Shown: positions 7,606 to 16,497, counted from the stretch's first letter. The stretch is DNA of 64,000 bases from Amycolatopsis sp. CA-126428 (GCF_002904335.1 NZ_PPHF01000121.1:1-64000); one strand, 5' to 3'. Notes: generated by a model not told the origin, from the sequence alone. Translations and numbers: made by a program.

Positions 7606-8988
7606 TCAGTTCAGGTACTGGTTCAGCGAACGGGACAGGAACTTGCCGTGTGACGTCGAACCCGAGAAACCGGCAGGCGACACGACAACGCGCCCACGCG
7701 AAAGCACCGTGTGCACCCGGCCGGTGATCTCGAACCCTTCGTACGCCGAGTAGTCCACGTTCATGTGGTGCGTCTCAGCCGACAGCGTCTGCGTCGCCGT
7801 AGGGTCGTAGATCACGATGTCCGCGTCCGAACCCGCCGCGATGACACCCTTGCGCGGGTACAGCCCGAACATCCGCGCCGGGGTGGCCGAGCACGTCTCG
7901 ACCCACCGCCCCAGCGTCAGCTGACCGGCCACGACACCCTGGTGCAGCAGGTCCATCCGGTGTTCGACGCCCGGCATCCCGTTCGGGATGGCCCGGAAGT
8001 CGCCGCGGCCCAGCTCCTTCTGGTCCTTGAAGCAGAACGGGCAGTGGTCGGTGGACACCACGGACAGGTCGTTCGTCCGCAGCCCGCGCCACAAGTCGGC
8101 CTGGTGCGACTTCTCCCGCAGCGGCGGCGAAGCCACGTACTTCGCGCCCTCGAAGTCCGGCTTCGCCAAGTCCTCAATGGACAGGTACAGGTACTGCGGG
8201 CACGTCTCCGCGAAGACGTTCTGCCCCTCGTTACGCGCTTCCGCGACCGCCGCAAGCGCTTGCGACGCCGACAGGTGCACGATGTAGAGCGGCGAACCGG
8301 TCACCTTGGCCAACTGGATCGCTCGTGATGTCGCCTCTCCTTCCAACTCGGGCGGCCGGGTCAGGCCGTGCTGCACGGGATCGATCTTGCCTGCCTCGAA
8401 AGCCTGCGCGGCCAGCTGATCGATCGCGATGCCGTTTTCGGCGTGCATCATGATCGTAGCGCCGATTTCGCGCGCTTTCTGCATCGCCAGCAGGATTTCC
8501 CCGTCCGTGGAGTAGAACACCCCCGGGTACGCCATGAACATCTTGAAGCTGCCGACCCCGCCGTCGACGCAGGCTTCCATCTCCTTCAGCGACTGGTCGT
8601 TGACGTCGGAGACGATCATGTGGAAGCCGTAGTCGATCGCGCAGTTGCCGTCGGCCTTGGCGTGCCACTTGTCCAGTGTGGACAGCAGGGACGTGCCCTT
8701 GGCCTGCACGGCGAAGTCGATGATCGTGGTCGTGCCGCCCCACGCCGCGGCCGTGGTGCCGGTGGAGAAGGTGTCGACGGAGTGCGTCCCGCCGAACGGC
8801 ATCTCCATGTGGGTGTGGGCGTCGATGCCGCCGGGCAGCACGTACTTCCCGGTGGCGTCGATCGTCTCGTCGCCGGTCAGCGTCCCGGGCGCCCCGACGG
8901 CGGCGATGGTCTCGCCGTCGACGAGGACGTCCGCCAGGAGCGCGCCGGACGGCGAAACCACCTGACCGCCCTGGATGAGCGTGGTCAT
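7606..8988 (-). CDS. hydA: Dihydropyrimidinase / D-hydantoinase
   Basis: A 460-residue amidohydrolase that opens the ring of dihydrouracil, dihydrothymine or hydantoins. The metal ligands are visible: H58 and H60 (DAHTH), the lysine to be carboxylated K149 (GGVGSFKMF), H182 (MMHAEN), H238 (IVHLSAS) and D314 (STDHCPF). The length is normal. The ATG at 8988 shares its A with the stop of the nitrilase gene (TGATG), which sets the start and implies coupling. The product, an N-carbamoyl amino acid, is the substrate of the upstream gene's enzyme. Confidence 0.95.
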   Translation of the reverse strand: MTTLIQGGQVVSPSGALLADVLVDGETIAAVGAPGTLTGDETIDATGKYVLPGGIDAHTHMEMPFGGTHSVDTFSTGTTAAAWGGTTTIIDFAVQAKGTSLLSTLDKWHAKADGNCAIDYGFHMIVSDVNDQSLKEMEACVDGGVGSFKMFMAYPGVFYSTDGEILLAMQKAREIGATIMMHAENGIAIDQLAAQAFEAGKIDPVQHGLTRPPELEGEATSRAIQLAKVTGSPLYIVHLSASQALAAVAEARNEGQNVFAETCPQYLYLSIEDLAKPDFEGAKYVASPPLREKSHQADLWRGLRTNDLSVVSTDHCPFCFKDQKELGRGDFRAIPNGMPGVEHRMDLLHQGVVAGQLTLGRWVETCSATPARMFGLYPRKGVIAAGSDADIVIYDPTATQTLSAETHHMNVDYSAYEGFEITGRVHTVLSRGRVVVSPAGFSGSTSHGKFLSRSLNQYLN

Positions 8989-9827
8989 CAGGCCTCCGCG
9001 AGCGGGCCGTAGGTGTCCGGGCGGCGGTCGCGGTAGAACGCCCACGTGTTCCGGACTTCCTCGAGCAGCGACAGGTCGAGGTCGCGCACCACGACCTCGT
9101 CTTCGGTGTCGGACGCGGCTTCGTCGATCAGCTGGCCGCGCGGGTCGACGAAGTACGTCTGGCCGTAGAAGTCGTTGTCGCCCAGCGGTTCCACACCCAC
9201 CCGGTTGATCGCGCCGACGAAGTACTCGTTCGCCACCGCGGCCGCCGGCTGCTCCAGCTTCCACAGGTACTGCGACAGGCTGCGGCTGGTCGCCGACGGG
9301 TTGAACACGATCTTCGCCCCGGCCAGGCCGAGCGCGCGCCAGCCCTCCGGGAAGTGCCGCTCGTAGCAGATGTAGACGCCGATGCGGCCCACGGCCGTGT
9401 CGAACACCGGGTAGCCGAGGTTGCCGGGACGGAAGTAGAACTTCTCCCAGAACCCCTTGACCTGCGGGATGTGGTTCTTGCGGTACTTGCCGAGGTAGGT
9501 GCCGTCGGCGTCGATCACCGCGGCGGTGTTGTAGTAGACGCCGGGCTGCTCGACCTCGTACATCGGCACGATCAGCACGATCCCGTGCCGCTCGGCCACC
9601 TCCTGCATGAGCTGCGTCGTCGGGCCGTCGGGGATGGCCTCGGTGTAGGAGTAGTAGTCCGCGTCCTGCACCTGGCAGAAGTACGGCCCGTAGAACAGTT
9701 CCTGGAGGCAGACGACCTGGGCGCCCTGCGAAGCGGCGGTGGCGATGTGGTCGACCGCCGCCTTGATCATGGACTCCTTGTCACCCGTCCACCGCTGCTG
9801 GATCAATCCGGCTCGGACGACGCTCAC
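8988..9827 (-). CDS. Nitrilase-superfamily beta-ureidopropionase (N-carbamoyl amino acid hydrolase)
   Basis: A 279-residue C-N hydrolase with the full triad E43 (LQELFYG), K117 (KYRKNHIP) and C154 (YICYERHFPEG). The sequence is close to beta-alanine synthase / carbamoyl-putrescine amidohydrolase types. Between a dihydropyrimidinase and a permease the likely reaction is N-carbamoyl-beta-alanine to beta-alanine, CO2 and ammonia. GTG 9827 is chosen because AAGGAGG (9840-9834) stands six bases before it. The start lies 47 bases inside the permease gene. Confidence 0.9.
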   Translation of the reverse strand: MSVVRAGLIQQRWTGDKESMIKAAVDHIATAASQGAQVVCLQELFYGPYFCQVQDADYYSYTEAIPDGPTTQLMQEVAERHGIVLIVPMYEVEQPGVYYNTAAVIDADGTYLGKYRKNHIPQVKGFWEKFYFRPGNLGYPVFDTAVGRIGVYICYERHFPEGWRALGLAGAKIVFNPSATSRSLSQYLWKLEQPAAAVANEYFVGAINRVGVEPLGDNDFYGQTYFVDPRGQLIDEAASDTEDEVVVRDLDLSLLEEVRNTWAFYRDRRPDTYGPLAEA

Positions 9828-11352
9828 TTGCTTCCTCCTTCTCATGGGTTGACGGCTTCTTTGAAGGCAGGGCGAGGGCGGCGAACACGACGAAGGCGCC
9901 GACCAGGCCGATCACCCAGTTGTAGTCGTAAAGCGGCTTGAGGAACGGGATGAGCCCGGCGGCGGGGAAGGGCCCGCCGTAGGCGCCACCGACGGCGAGC
10001 AGTGCTCCCACCAGCGTGGCGACCAGCGCGCGCCAGTTCCAGCCCCCGCTGAACCAATACACCCCATCGGGTGTGTAGAGGTCCTTCAGCCGCAGCTTCG
10101 TGCGGTTGACGACCCAGTACCCGGCGACGAGCACGCCGGCGACCGCGCCGAGCAGCCCGCCGTAGAAGCCGAGCCAGGCGAAGATGTAGATGTTCGGGTC
10201 GGAGTACAGCCGCCACGGCTGGATCAGGACGCCGACGACGCCGGTGATCCCGCCGCCGACCGCGAACGTGATCTTCTTCGGGAACGCGTTCGAGAAGTCG
10301 TAGGACGGGCTGACGACGTTGGCCGCGAGGTTCGCCGAGATCGTGGCGAGCACCAGCGCGACCAGCGCGACGACGACCACGGCCGGGCTGGTGAACTTGT
10401 CGGCCAGCTTCGCCGGGTCCCAGATGTCCTCGCCGTAGAGCACGTGCCCGCCCGAGGTGGTCAGGATGGCCACGACGGCGATGAACGTCATCGTCGTCGG
10501 CAGGCCGAGGATCTGGCCGCGGACCTGCTTGCGCTGGCTGCCGCCGAAGCGGGTGAAGTCCGGCATGTTCAGCGACAGCGTCGACCAGAACGCGATCATC
10601 GCCATCAGCGACGGCGCGAACACCTTCCAGAAGTCCGGGCCCCAGCCGAGCTTGCCGCCGTCGGACAGGATCGGGCCGAGCCCGCCCGCCTTGACCAGCA
10701 CGTACCCGAGCATGATCAGGAACCCGACGGACACCAGCGGCGCCGTCCAGTTCTCGAACCGGCGGACCGCGTCCATGCCGCGCCAGATGATGAGCATCTG
10801 GCCGATCCAGAAGACCACGAAGGACAGCCACAGCGTCCAGTGCTGCCCGCCGACGACGGCGGAGTCGCGCCACCACGAGCCGAGCAGGCGGCCCAGGATG
10901 ACGTAGATGGCCTCGCCGCCGACCCACGTCTGGATGCCGAACCAGCCGCACGCGATGAACGCGCGCAGCAGCGCGGCCAGGTTGGCGCCGCGCAGGCCGT
11001 AGAACGCGCGGGCGAACACCGGGAACGGGATGCCGTACTTGGTGCCCGCGTGGCTGTTGAGCAGCATCGGGGCGAGCACGACCAGGTTGCCGATCGTGAT
11101 CGTGAGCAGCGCCTGCACCCAGTTCATGCCGAGCGCGATGAGCGACGCGGCCAGGGCGTAACTGGGGATGTTGTGGGCCATCCCCATCCAGAGCGCGAAG
11201 TAGTTGTAGGTGGTCCAGGTCCGTTTTTCGACCGGGACGGGGGCCAGTTCCTCGTTGAAGAACCGGCTGCCTTCGAGAGACCGGACGTCGGCGGGGTCGA
11301 GCTCGACCCGGCCGTCGTCGTGCACGCGCTGGTCTGCGGGTGTCGGCGCCAT
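9781..11352 (-). CDS. NCS1 family nucleobase/hydantoin:cation symporter
   Basis: A 523-residue membrane transporter of the nucleobase-cation-symport-1 family (Mhp1, PucI and allantoin/uracil permeases). It has about twelve hydrophobic segments, the N-terminal pattern TYNYFALWMGMAHNIPSY and the conserved GWFGIQTWVGG helix used for substrate binding. The tail is charged (KKPSTHEKEEASERR). It is the first gene of the four-gene operon, so it probably imports uracil, dihydrouracil or a hydantoin. Two copies of GCAGTCTGT lie just upstream. The exact substrate cannot be read from sequence. Confidence 0.92.
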   Translation of the reverse strand: MAPTPADQRVHDDGRVELDPADVRSLEGSRFFNEELAPVPVEKRTWTTYNYFALWMGMAHNIPSYALAASLIALGMNWVQALLTITIGNLVVLAPMLLNSHAGTKYGIPFPVFARAFYGLRGANLAALLRAFIACGWFGIQTWVGGEAIYVILGRLLGSWWRDSAVVGGQHWTLWLSFVVFWIGQMLIIWRGMDAVRRFENWTAPLVSVGFLIMLGYVLVKAGGLGPILSDGGKLGWGPDFWKVFAPSLMAMIAFWSTLSLNMPDFTRFGGSQRKQVRGQILGLPTTMTFIAVVAILTTSGGHVLYGEDIWDPAKLADKFTSPAVVVVALVALVLATISANLAANVVSPSYDFSNAFPKKITFAVGGGITGVVGVLIQPWRLYSDPNIYIFAWLGFYGGLLGAVAGVLVAGYWVVNRTKLRLKDLYTPDGVYWFSGGWNWRALVATLVGALLAVGGAYGGPFPAAGLIPFLKPLYDYNWVIGLVGAFVVFAALALPSKKPSTHEKEEASERRPSRIDPAAVDG

Positions 11353-11390
11353 TGCGGAATCCTGCGCGCCTGGTCATCGCCGTGGCAACG

Positions 11391-11430
11391 GCAGTCTGTT
11401 CACTCTTCGCTGATCAGGAGTGCAGTCTGT
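11391..11430. promoter_or_regulatory. Paired GCAGTCTGT sites upstream of the pyrimidine operon
   Basis: GCAGTCTGT occurs at 11391-11399 and again at 11422-11430, 31 bp apart (about three helical turns). The core CAGTCTGT also occurs in the pucR-mmsA gap (18159-18166, other strand). These are candidate PucR operators; the link is inference. Confidence 0.5.
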
Positions 11431-11558
11431 CGATTGCGCGGAGGGGAGCGGAGTGCATGAACCGCGTCACACATCCGGCCGTCATCAACCGGAAAAGCGG
11501 GTGAAACGTCTCCACAGGATCTTCACACTTCACGCGAACCGTCTCCACCGGAGGTGCT

Positions 11559-11564
11559 TAGGGT
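11559..11564 (+). promoter_or_regulatory. -10 hexamer of leaderless response-regulator gene
   Basis: TAGGGT, seven bases before the ATG at 11572. The same hexamer precedes the HIT gene. Confidence 0.55.
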
Positions 11565-11571
11565 CGTGGTC

Positions 11572-12264
11572 ATGGAACTGGGTGGGCGGCGGGTGCTCGT
11601 CGTCGAGGACGACGTCACGATCGCCGCGTCGATCGCGGCCCGGCTGCGGGCCGAAGGGTTCGGGGTGGAGGTCGTCCACGACGGACCGGCCGCCGTCGAG
11701 GCGGACACCGCTTCGGAGCCGGACCTCGTGGTGCTCGACGTGATGCTGCCGGGGTTCGACGGCCTGGAGGTGTGCCGCCGGATCCAGGGCCGCCGCCCGG
11801 TGCCGGTGCTGATGCTGACCGCGCGGGCCGACGAGACCGACCTGCTGGTCGGGCTCGGGGTCGGCGCCGACGACTACCTCACGAAGCCGTTTTCGATGCG
11901 GGTGCTGACCGCGCGGGTGCACGCGCTGCTGCGGCGGGTCGAGCGCTCGGCTTCGGTGGCGGGCACCCGGATCGTGCTCGGCGACCTCGAGATCGACGTC
12001 GACCAGCGGCGTGTCGCCCGGGCCGGGGTCGCGGCGCAGCTGACGCCGATCGAGTTCGACCTGCTGGTGCACTTCGCGCGGCGGCCGCGGGTGGTGCAGC
12101 CGCGCGAACGGCTGCTGTCGGAGGTGTGGGACTGGGACGTCCACGGCACGTCCGCGGGCACCCGGGCGGTGGACAGCCACATCAAGGCGCTGCGGCGGAA
12201 GCTCGGCGCCGACCTGATCCGGACCGTGCACGGCGTCGGCTACGCGCTGGAGGCGGGCTCGTGA
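11572..12264 (+). CDS. OmpR/PhoB-family response regulator
   Basis: A 230-residue regulator with a receiver domain (acidic pocket E12-D13-D14, phosphoacceptor D56 in VLDVMLPG, K105 in DYLTKPF) and a C-terminal winged helix ending HGVGYALE. It is coupled to the histidine kinase gene through a GTGA overlap, forming a classical pair. ATG 11572 is chosen because TAGGGT stands seven bases upstream, which fits leaderless transcription; GTG 11554 and GTG 11566 are in-frame alternatives near GGAGG at 11550-11554. The target genes are not known; the DUF4153-like gene downstream is a candidate. Confidence 0.92.
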   Translation: MELGGRRVLVVEDDVTIAASIAARLRAEGFGVEVVHDGPAAVEADTASEPDLVVLDVMLPGFDGLEVCRRIQGRRPVPVLMLTARADETDLLVGLGVGADDYLTKPFSMRVLTARVHALLRRVERSASVAGTRIVLGDLEIDVDQRRVARAGVAAQLTPIEFDLLVHFARRPRVVQPRERLLSEVWDWDVHGTSAGTRAVDSHIKALRRKLGADLIRTVHGVGYALEAGS

Positions 12265-13253
12265 ACCTCGTGCCGAGACCGCTCGACCGGATCCGGTCGA
12301 TCAAGCTGAAGCTGGCGATCCTGATGGTCGCCTCCGGTGGGGTGGCGTTCGCGTTCTTCAACTGGCAGATCGGCTGGCTGCCGCCGAAGACGACGATCAC
12401 CGCGATGGTGCTCGCGCTGGTGTTGTCGCAGGTGCTGGCCCACGGCATGACGCGTCCGCTGCGCGAGATGACGGCGGCCGCGCGGGCGATGGCCAAGGGC
12501 GACTACACCCGGCGGATCCGGGCCACCACGCGGGACGAGGTGGGTGAGCTGGCGCAGGCGTTCAACCAGATGGCGGGCGACCTGGGCGACGCGGACCGGC
12601 GGCGCCGGGAGCTGATCGCGAACGTGTCCCACGAGCTGCGGACGCCGATCACGGCGTTGAGCGGGGTGCTCGAGAACCTCGTCGACGGCGTCGAGGAGCC
12701 CGATCCGGGGACGCTGAAGACGGCGTTGCGGCAGACCGAGCGCCTGGCGACGCTGGTGGACGAGCTGCTGGACCTGTCCCGGCTGGACGCGGGGGCGATC
12801 CCGCTGCACAAGACGTCGTTCTCGCTGTGGTCGCTGCTGTCGGAAGTGGTGGGGGAGGCGGCGTTCGCCGGCCGCGGGGTGACGTTCGAGGTGTCGGTGT
12901 CCCCGGAGGGCGCGATGGTGACGGCGGACCGCGGCCGGTTGTTCCAGGTGGTGGCCAACCTGCTGGAGAACGCGGCCCGCCACGGCCCGGCGGGTGGCCA
13001 GGTCCGGGTGGTCGCCCAGGTGCGGCCGGCCGACGTGCGCATCGACGTGTGCGACGAGGGACCGGGGATCGCGCCGGCGGACCGGGAGCGGGTGTTCGAG
13101 CGGTTCACCCGCGGCGAGCGGCCCTCGGGCGGGGGCACCGGGCTGGGGCTGGCGATCGCCCGGTGGGCGGTGGAACTGCACGGGGGAACGATCGGGGTGG
13201 TGGATCCGGCGCCGGGGACGGGGAGCCGGATCCGGGTGACGCTGCCGGCTTAG
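12261..13253 (+). CDS. Membrane sensor histidine kinase (HAMP-HisKA-HATPase)
   Basis: A 330-residue kinase. Two transmembrane segments (about residues 16-34 and 43-62) enclose a very short extracytoplasmic loop. A HAMP domain follows (TRPLREMTAAARAM), then HisKA with phosphoacceptor H124 (NVSHELRTPI), then an ATPase domain with N (LLENAARHG), G1 (DEGPGIAP) and G2 (GGGTGLGLAI) boxes. The near absence of an outer sensor loop suggests sensing within the membrane. GTG 12261 overlaps the regulator's TGA. Confidence 0.93.
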   Translation: MNLVPRPLDRIRSIKLKLAILMVASGGVAFAFFNWQIGWLPPKTTITAMVLALVLSQVLAHGMTRPLREMTAAARAMAKGDYTRRIRATTRDEVGELAQAFNQMAGDLGDADRRRRELIANVSHELRTPITALSGVLENLVDGVEEPDPGTLKTALRQTERLATLVDELLDLSRLDAGAIPLHKTSFSLWSLLSEVVGEAAFAGRGVTFEVSVSPEGAMVTADRGRLFQVVANLLENAARHGPAGGQVRVVAQVRPADVRIDVCDEGPGIAPADRERVFERFTRGERPSGGGTGLGLAIARWAVELHGGTIGVVDPAPGTGSRIRVTLPA

Positions 13254-13333
13254 CCCTGCCCGGCGCGGTGCCCGGAGGGGTGCGGACGCCGGTATTCGCA
13301 AAAGTGAACGTGGGATCTCGAGGAAGAGGCGAA

Positions 13334-14938
13334 ATGCCCAAGACTCATGTCGGTGGTTCCGGGGTGCCCCGGGGCAAGCGATCGCCGGTCACGCGGGAGA
13401 CCGGCGAGGCCCGTGGTCCGGAAATGGCGGCCGGGCCGCCCGCGGCCACGGGCGGTGGGGTCGCCGTGGCCGCTCCGCCCGTGCTGATGCGGCCGTTGCC
13501 GCCGCCGAAGTCCGCTGTCGTTCCGCTGCCGCCCGCCGTCCTGCCGGCCGCCGGGCTGGCCGGGGTGGCCGGGGCGCTGCTGCTGCCCGTCGACCGGCCC
13601 GGGATCGGGTGGCTGCTCTCCGGGCTGGCCGTCGCCGCCGCTGTGGTCGTGGCCGATCGGCGTTCGCGTGCCGGGGCGGAAGGCGCTTTCACCTGGCGTA
13701 GCGGCGGGTGGGCCGCGCTCGCGCTCGGGCTGCTCGCCGTGGGGGCCGTGCGGGCGTCGGGGTGGCTGTTCGTCCTCTGCGTCATCGCCGCCGTCGTGGC
13801 CGGGTCGCTGGCCGTGGTCGGGGAGCGGACCGCGCACTCCGTGCTCTACGACATGCTCGCCGTCCCGATCGAGGCCTTCCGGGCCATTCCGTGGGTCGGG
13901 CGCGGGGCCGGCCGCTTCACCGCCCGCCGTGACGGGGTCGCCCGGCGGATCGCGCTGGCCGTGCTGGCCGCCGCCGGGCTCGTCGGGGTCTTCGTGCCGC
14001 TGCTGGCCAGTGCCGATGCCGCCTTCGCCGCCGTCGTCACCGCCATGGTCCCCGATCTCAGCGTCGCGACGCTCGTGCGGTGGTGTTCGGTGTTCGCCGT
14101 CGTCGGGCTGGTCGTCGCCGGGGCTTGCTACTTCCTCGCCGCGCCACCGCGCCGCGCCCCGGGCGACCGTCCACACCGGAGCGGATACGGTCTGGAGTGG
14201 ACGGTCCCGCTGGTCGTCCTCGTCCTGGTGTTCAGCGTCTTCGTCGGGGTTCGGCTGGTCGTGCTCTTCGGCGGCACCGAGTACGTCCTGCGCACCGGCA
14301 ACCTGACGTCGGCGGAGTACGCCCGCGGCGGCTTCTGGCAGCTGTGCGCCGTCACCGTGCTGACGCTGGCCATCGTCGCCGCGGCGCTGCGGTGGGCGCC
14401 GGACTCGACGAAGGCCGACCGGCTCCGCCAGCGCGTCCTGCTCGGCACGCTCAGCGCGCTCACCCTGGTGCTCGTCGGCTCGGCGCTGAGCCGGATGTGG
14501 ACCTACCAGCAGGCCTACGGCTTCACCGTGCTGCGGCTGCTGGTCGAGGTCTGCGAACTCTGGTTCGGCGCGGTGTTCGTGCTGGTGCTCGTGTCGTTGA
14601 TCCGGCTGCGCCCGGCATGGCTGCCCCGCGCGGCGATCGGCACGGCCGCGGCGGCACTGCTCGGCCTCGCCCTCCTCGACCCGGAACGCCTCATCGCCGA
14701 AGCCAACCTCGACCGCGCGGCCGCCGGCAAGACCCTCGACGACCGCTACCTGGCCCGGTTTTCGGCCGACGTGGTCCCGGTCGTCTCGGACCGCCTGGCG
14801 GAACCACTGCGCACGTGCGTGCTGCGGCAGGTCCTGCGCGACGGCACCGACGGAACCTCAGACGGCTGGCCGGCCTGGAACCTCAGCCGCTCGGCGGCCC
14901 GGGACGTGAGGTTCGGCCCGGCCACCGCCTGCGGCTGA
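13334..14938 (+). CDS. Polytopic membrane protein, DUF4153/DUF4173 type
   Basis: A 534-residue protein. The first roughly 65 residues are polar and proline-rich, followed by about ten hydrophobic segments (roughly residues 70-455). A soluble tail contains EANLDRAAAGKTLDDRYL and ends near FGPATACG. This layout matches the DUF4153/DUF4173 family, often found beside two-component systems in actinomycetes and of unknown function. ATG 13334 follows a purine-rich stretch. Its position 80 bases behind the kinase gene suggests it is a target or partner of that system. Confidence 0.8.
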   Translation: MPKTHVGGSGVPRGKRSPVTRETGEARGPEMAAGPPAATGGGVAVAAPPVLMRPLPPPKSAVVPLPPAVLPAAGLAGVAGALLLPVDRPGIGWLLSGLAVAAAVVVADRRSRAGAEGAFTWRSGGWAALALGLLAVGAVRASGWLFVLCVIAAVVAGSLAVVGERTAHSVLYDMLAVPIEAFRAIPWVGRGAGRFTARRDGVARRIALAVLAAAGLVGVFVPLLASADAAFAAVVTAMVPDLSVATLVRWCSVFAVVGLVVAGACYFLAAPPRRAPGDRPHRSGYGLEWTVPLVVLVLVFSVFVGVRLVVLFGGTEYVLRTGNLTSAEYARGGFWQLCAVTVLTLAIVAAALRWAPDSTKADRLRQRVLLGTLSALTLVLVGSALSRMWTYQQAYGFTVLRLLVEVCELWFGAVFVLVLVSLIRLRPAWLPRAAIGTAAAALLGLALLDPERLIAEANLDRAAAGKTLDDRYLARFSADVVPVVSDRLAEPLRTCVLRQVLRDGTDGTSDGWPAWNLSRSAARDVRFGPATACG

Positions 14939-14969
14939 ACCGGACCGGCGGGTAGCGCGTGGTTAGGAG

Positions 14970-15185
14970 TTACGCGGAAGCCACCGGGCCGTCGTGGGGG
15001 CGGCCCGGCGGCTTCCGCGCGCTCAACGAGGCCACCAGGGCTTCCCACGATCGGGTGGTAACGGAGAGTGTGCCGCCCGCGCGGTCTTTCGTGTCGCGGA
15101 TCTGCGACAGCCCGGCGAGCCGAACTTCGACACAGTTGGTCTCTTCGCCGCTGTGAGACGACTTCCGCCAGCTGGCATCTGACAT
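14970..15185 (-). CDS. DUF397 domain protein (partner of XRE regulator)
   Basis: A 71-residue protein with the DUF397 signature WRKSSHSGEETNCVEV near the start, then a strand-rich core and VTTRSWEALVASL. DUF397 proteins are small partners encoded next to Scr1/WhiJ-like XRE regulators in mycelial actinomycetes and seem to modulate them. Here it starts one base after the stop of the XRE gene, the standard order. The tail PPGRPHDGPVASA is not part of the domain. Confidence 0.9.
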   Translation of the reverse strand: MSDASWRKSSHSGEETNCVEVRLAGLSQIRDTKDRAGGTLSVTTRSWEALVASLSARKPPGRPHDGPVASA

Positions 15186-15186
15186 T

Positions 15187-16023
15187 TCAGGCCTCCAGTT
15201 CCGCGAGCACCCCCTGGATGAGCTGGAGCGATTCGGGTTCGCCGAGCGCCAGGGCGGACAAGTCCTGCATGGCCGCGCGGTAATCGGCCAGGTGGTTCTG
15301 ATCGTAGACATAGCCGCTGCCGCGATAGTGCTCGAGATGCACGATCGGCGGCAGGTCGTGGAAGTCGAAGATGACGAAAGGCCCGTAGAGGCCGGGGTGG
15401 TAGCCGAGGCCGCCCGGAACGATGCGCACCGAAACATTGCGGGCGCGGGCGACGGTGAGCAGGTGGCGGAGCTGTTCGGCCATCACCTCCGCGCCGCCGA
15501 TGTTCTGGTGCAGCACAGATTCGCTGAGCAGGGCGCGGTATTCCAACGGCGGGTAGCCGGTCAGCACTTCGCGGCGGGTGATCCTGATCATCAGCCGGGT
15601 TTCGATCTCCCGCGGGGGCAGCGCCGTGGAGGTGAAGAGCGCCTTGATGTAAGCGGGAGTCTGCAGCAGTCCGGGCATCAGCCCGGTCGCCCATTCCGCC
15701 ATCGCCGCGGCGGTCTGCTCGTACTCGACAAAGGTCGCCAGCTTCGGAGGCACGTGCTGTTCGAGCCAGTTGGGGTCGTTGGCGTAGCGGGCGAGGTTGA
15801 GAAGCCGGGCGCGTTCGGCCGGATCCACCCTGAGGGCGCCGAGGATCGTGCCGAGCTCTTCGAGCTTCGGGATGCGTTTGCCGCTCTCCCAATTTGAAAT
15901 GTTCTGGGGCGCTACGTCGATCAACCGGCCCAGTTCCCGGACCTTCAGATTCCGCGCCTGCCTGGCTCTCTTCATCCCGAACCCCAGCGCACGGGCCCGG
16001 GGAGTGGCGATCGGTGGTGGCAT
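15187..16023 (-). CDS. XRE-family regulator with DUF5753 domain (Scr1/WhiJ-like)
   Basis: A 278-residue protein. The lambda-repressor-like helix-turn-helix is at about residues 17-72, including the VAPQNISNWESGKRIPK stretch. The rest is a DUF5753 ligand domain (GLLQTPAYIKALF, RQ-rich middle, IVPGGLGYHPGLYGPFVIFDF). Such proteins pair with DUF397 proteins and control development or secondary metabolism in Streptomyces relatives; some pairs behave like toxin-antitoxin modules. ATG 16023 was taken; GTG 16029 is an equally possible start. Confidence 0.9.
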   Translation of the reverse strand: MPPPIATPRARALGFGMKRARQARNLKVRELGRLIDVAPQNISNWESGKRIPKLEELGTILGALRVDPAERARLLNLARYANDPNWLEQHVPPKLATFVEYEQTAAAMAEWATGLMPGLLQTPAYIKALFTSTALPPREIETRLMIRITRREVLTGYPPLEYRALLSESVLHQNIGGAEVMAEQLRHLLTVARARNVSVRIVPGGLGYHPGLYGPFVIFDFHDLPPIVHLEHYRGSGYVYDQNHLADYRAAMQDLSALALGEPESLQLIQGVLAELEA

Positions 16024-16106
16024 GGGCACAGCCTGCCCGGGAGCAGGCCGTGCCCCATCAGGTGATGCCGTTCAGCTGTCGCGGCGCTGCGTCAGCAGAG
16101 TCGAAA

Positions 16107-16469
16107 TCAGAACGCGAAGACGCCGTCCGAGTCGCGGTCGGCCTCGCAGCGGTTCGCGTACGTCGTGTCGAACGACACCGGTTTCCCGCGCCAGGTACCG
16201 ATCGCCGCGACGTCCACCGGGGCGTAGATCAACGTGCACGCCTGGTGCCGCGCGTTGATCCGCGAGAAATCGCCGCCGGCACCCGAAAGCACCTCGCACG
16301 CCTTGTCGCGCTGGGGGTGCGTGCCACCCACCGGGTCGCACGTCAGCACCACCGAGCCGATCCGGCCGGCGGTGTCGTGGGTGGTCAGCTGCAGGGTCGA
16401 GGCCGGCGGCTGCGCCGGCGCGAGGCAGCCGAGACTCAGCACACAAGCTGCGAAGGGGAATAGGGCCAT
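16107..16469 (-). CDS. Subtilisin inhibitor-like secreted protein (SSI family)
   Basis: A 120-residue protein with a short signal-like start (to about residue 20) followed by an SSI-type domain. The four conserved cysteines are C44, C58, C78 and C108, and the family motifs LTCDPVGGTHP, GGDF, GTWRGKPVSF and NRCE are all present. By alignment with Streptomyces SSI (Cys-Pro-Met-Val), the reactive site reads C78-T79-L80-I81, so P1 is Leu80 and P1' is Ile81. Such proteins block extracellular serine proteases. ATG 16469 gives a normal signal length. Confidence 0.88.
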   Translation of the reverse strand: MALFPFAACVLSLGCLAPAQPPASTLQLTTHDTAGRIGSVVLTCDPVGGTHPQRDKACEVLSGAGGDFSRINARHQACTLIYAPVDVAAIGTWRGKPVSFDTTYANRCEADRDSDGVFAF

Positions 16470-16497
16470 ATCGGTGTCATCGGCCGTCCGGCGCCGA

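Noticed and set aside
12827..13333. Upstream extension of the DUF4153-like gene into the kinase gene
   Set aside because: It overlaps the kinase in another frame; ATG 13334 follows a purine-rich site and starts the protein-like part.
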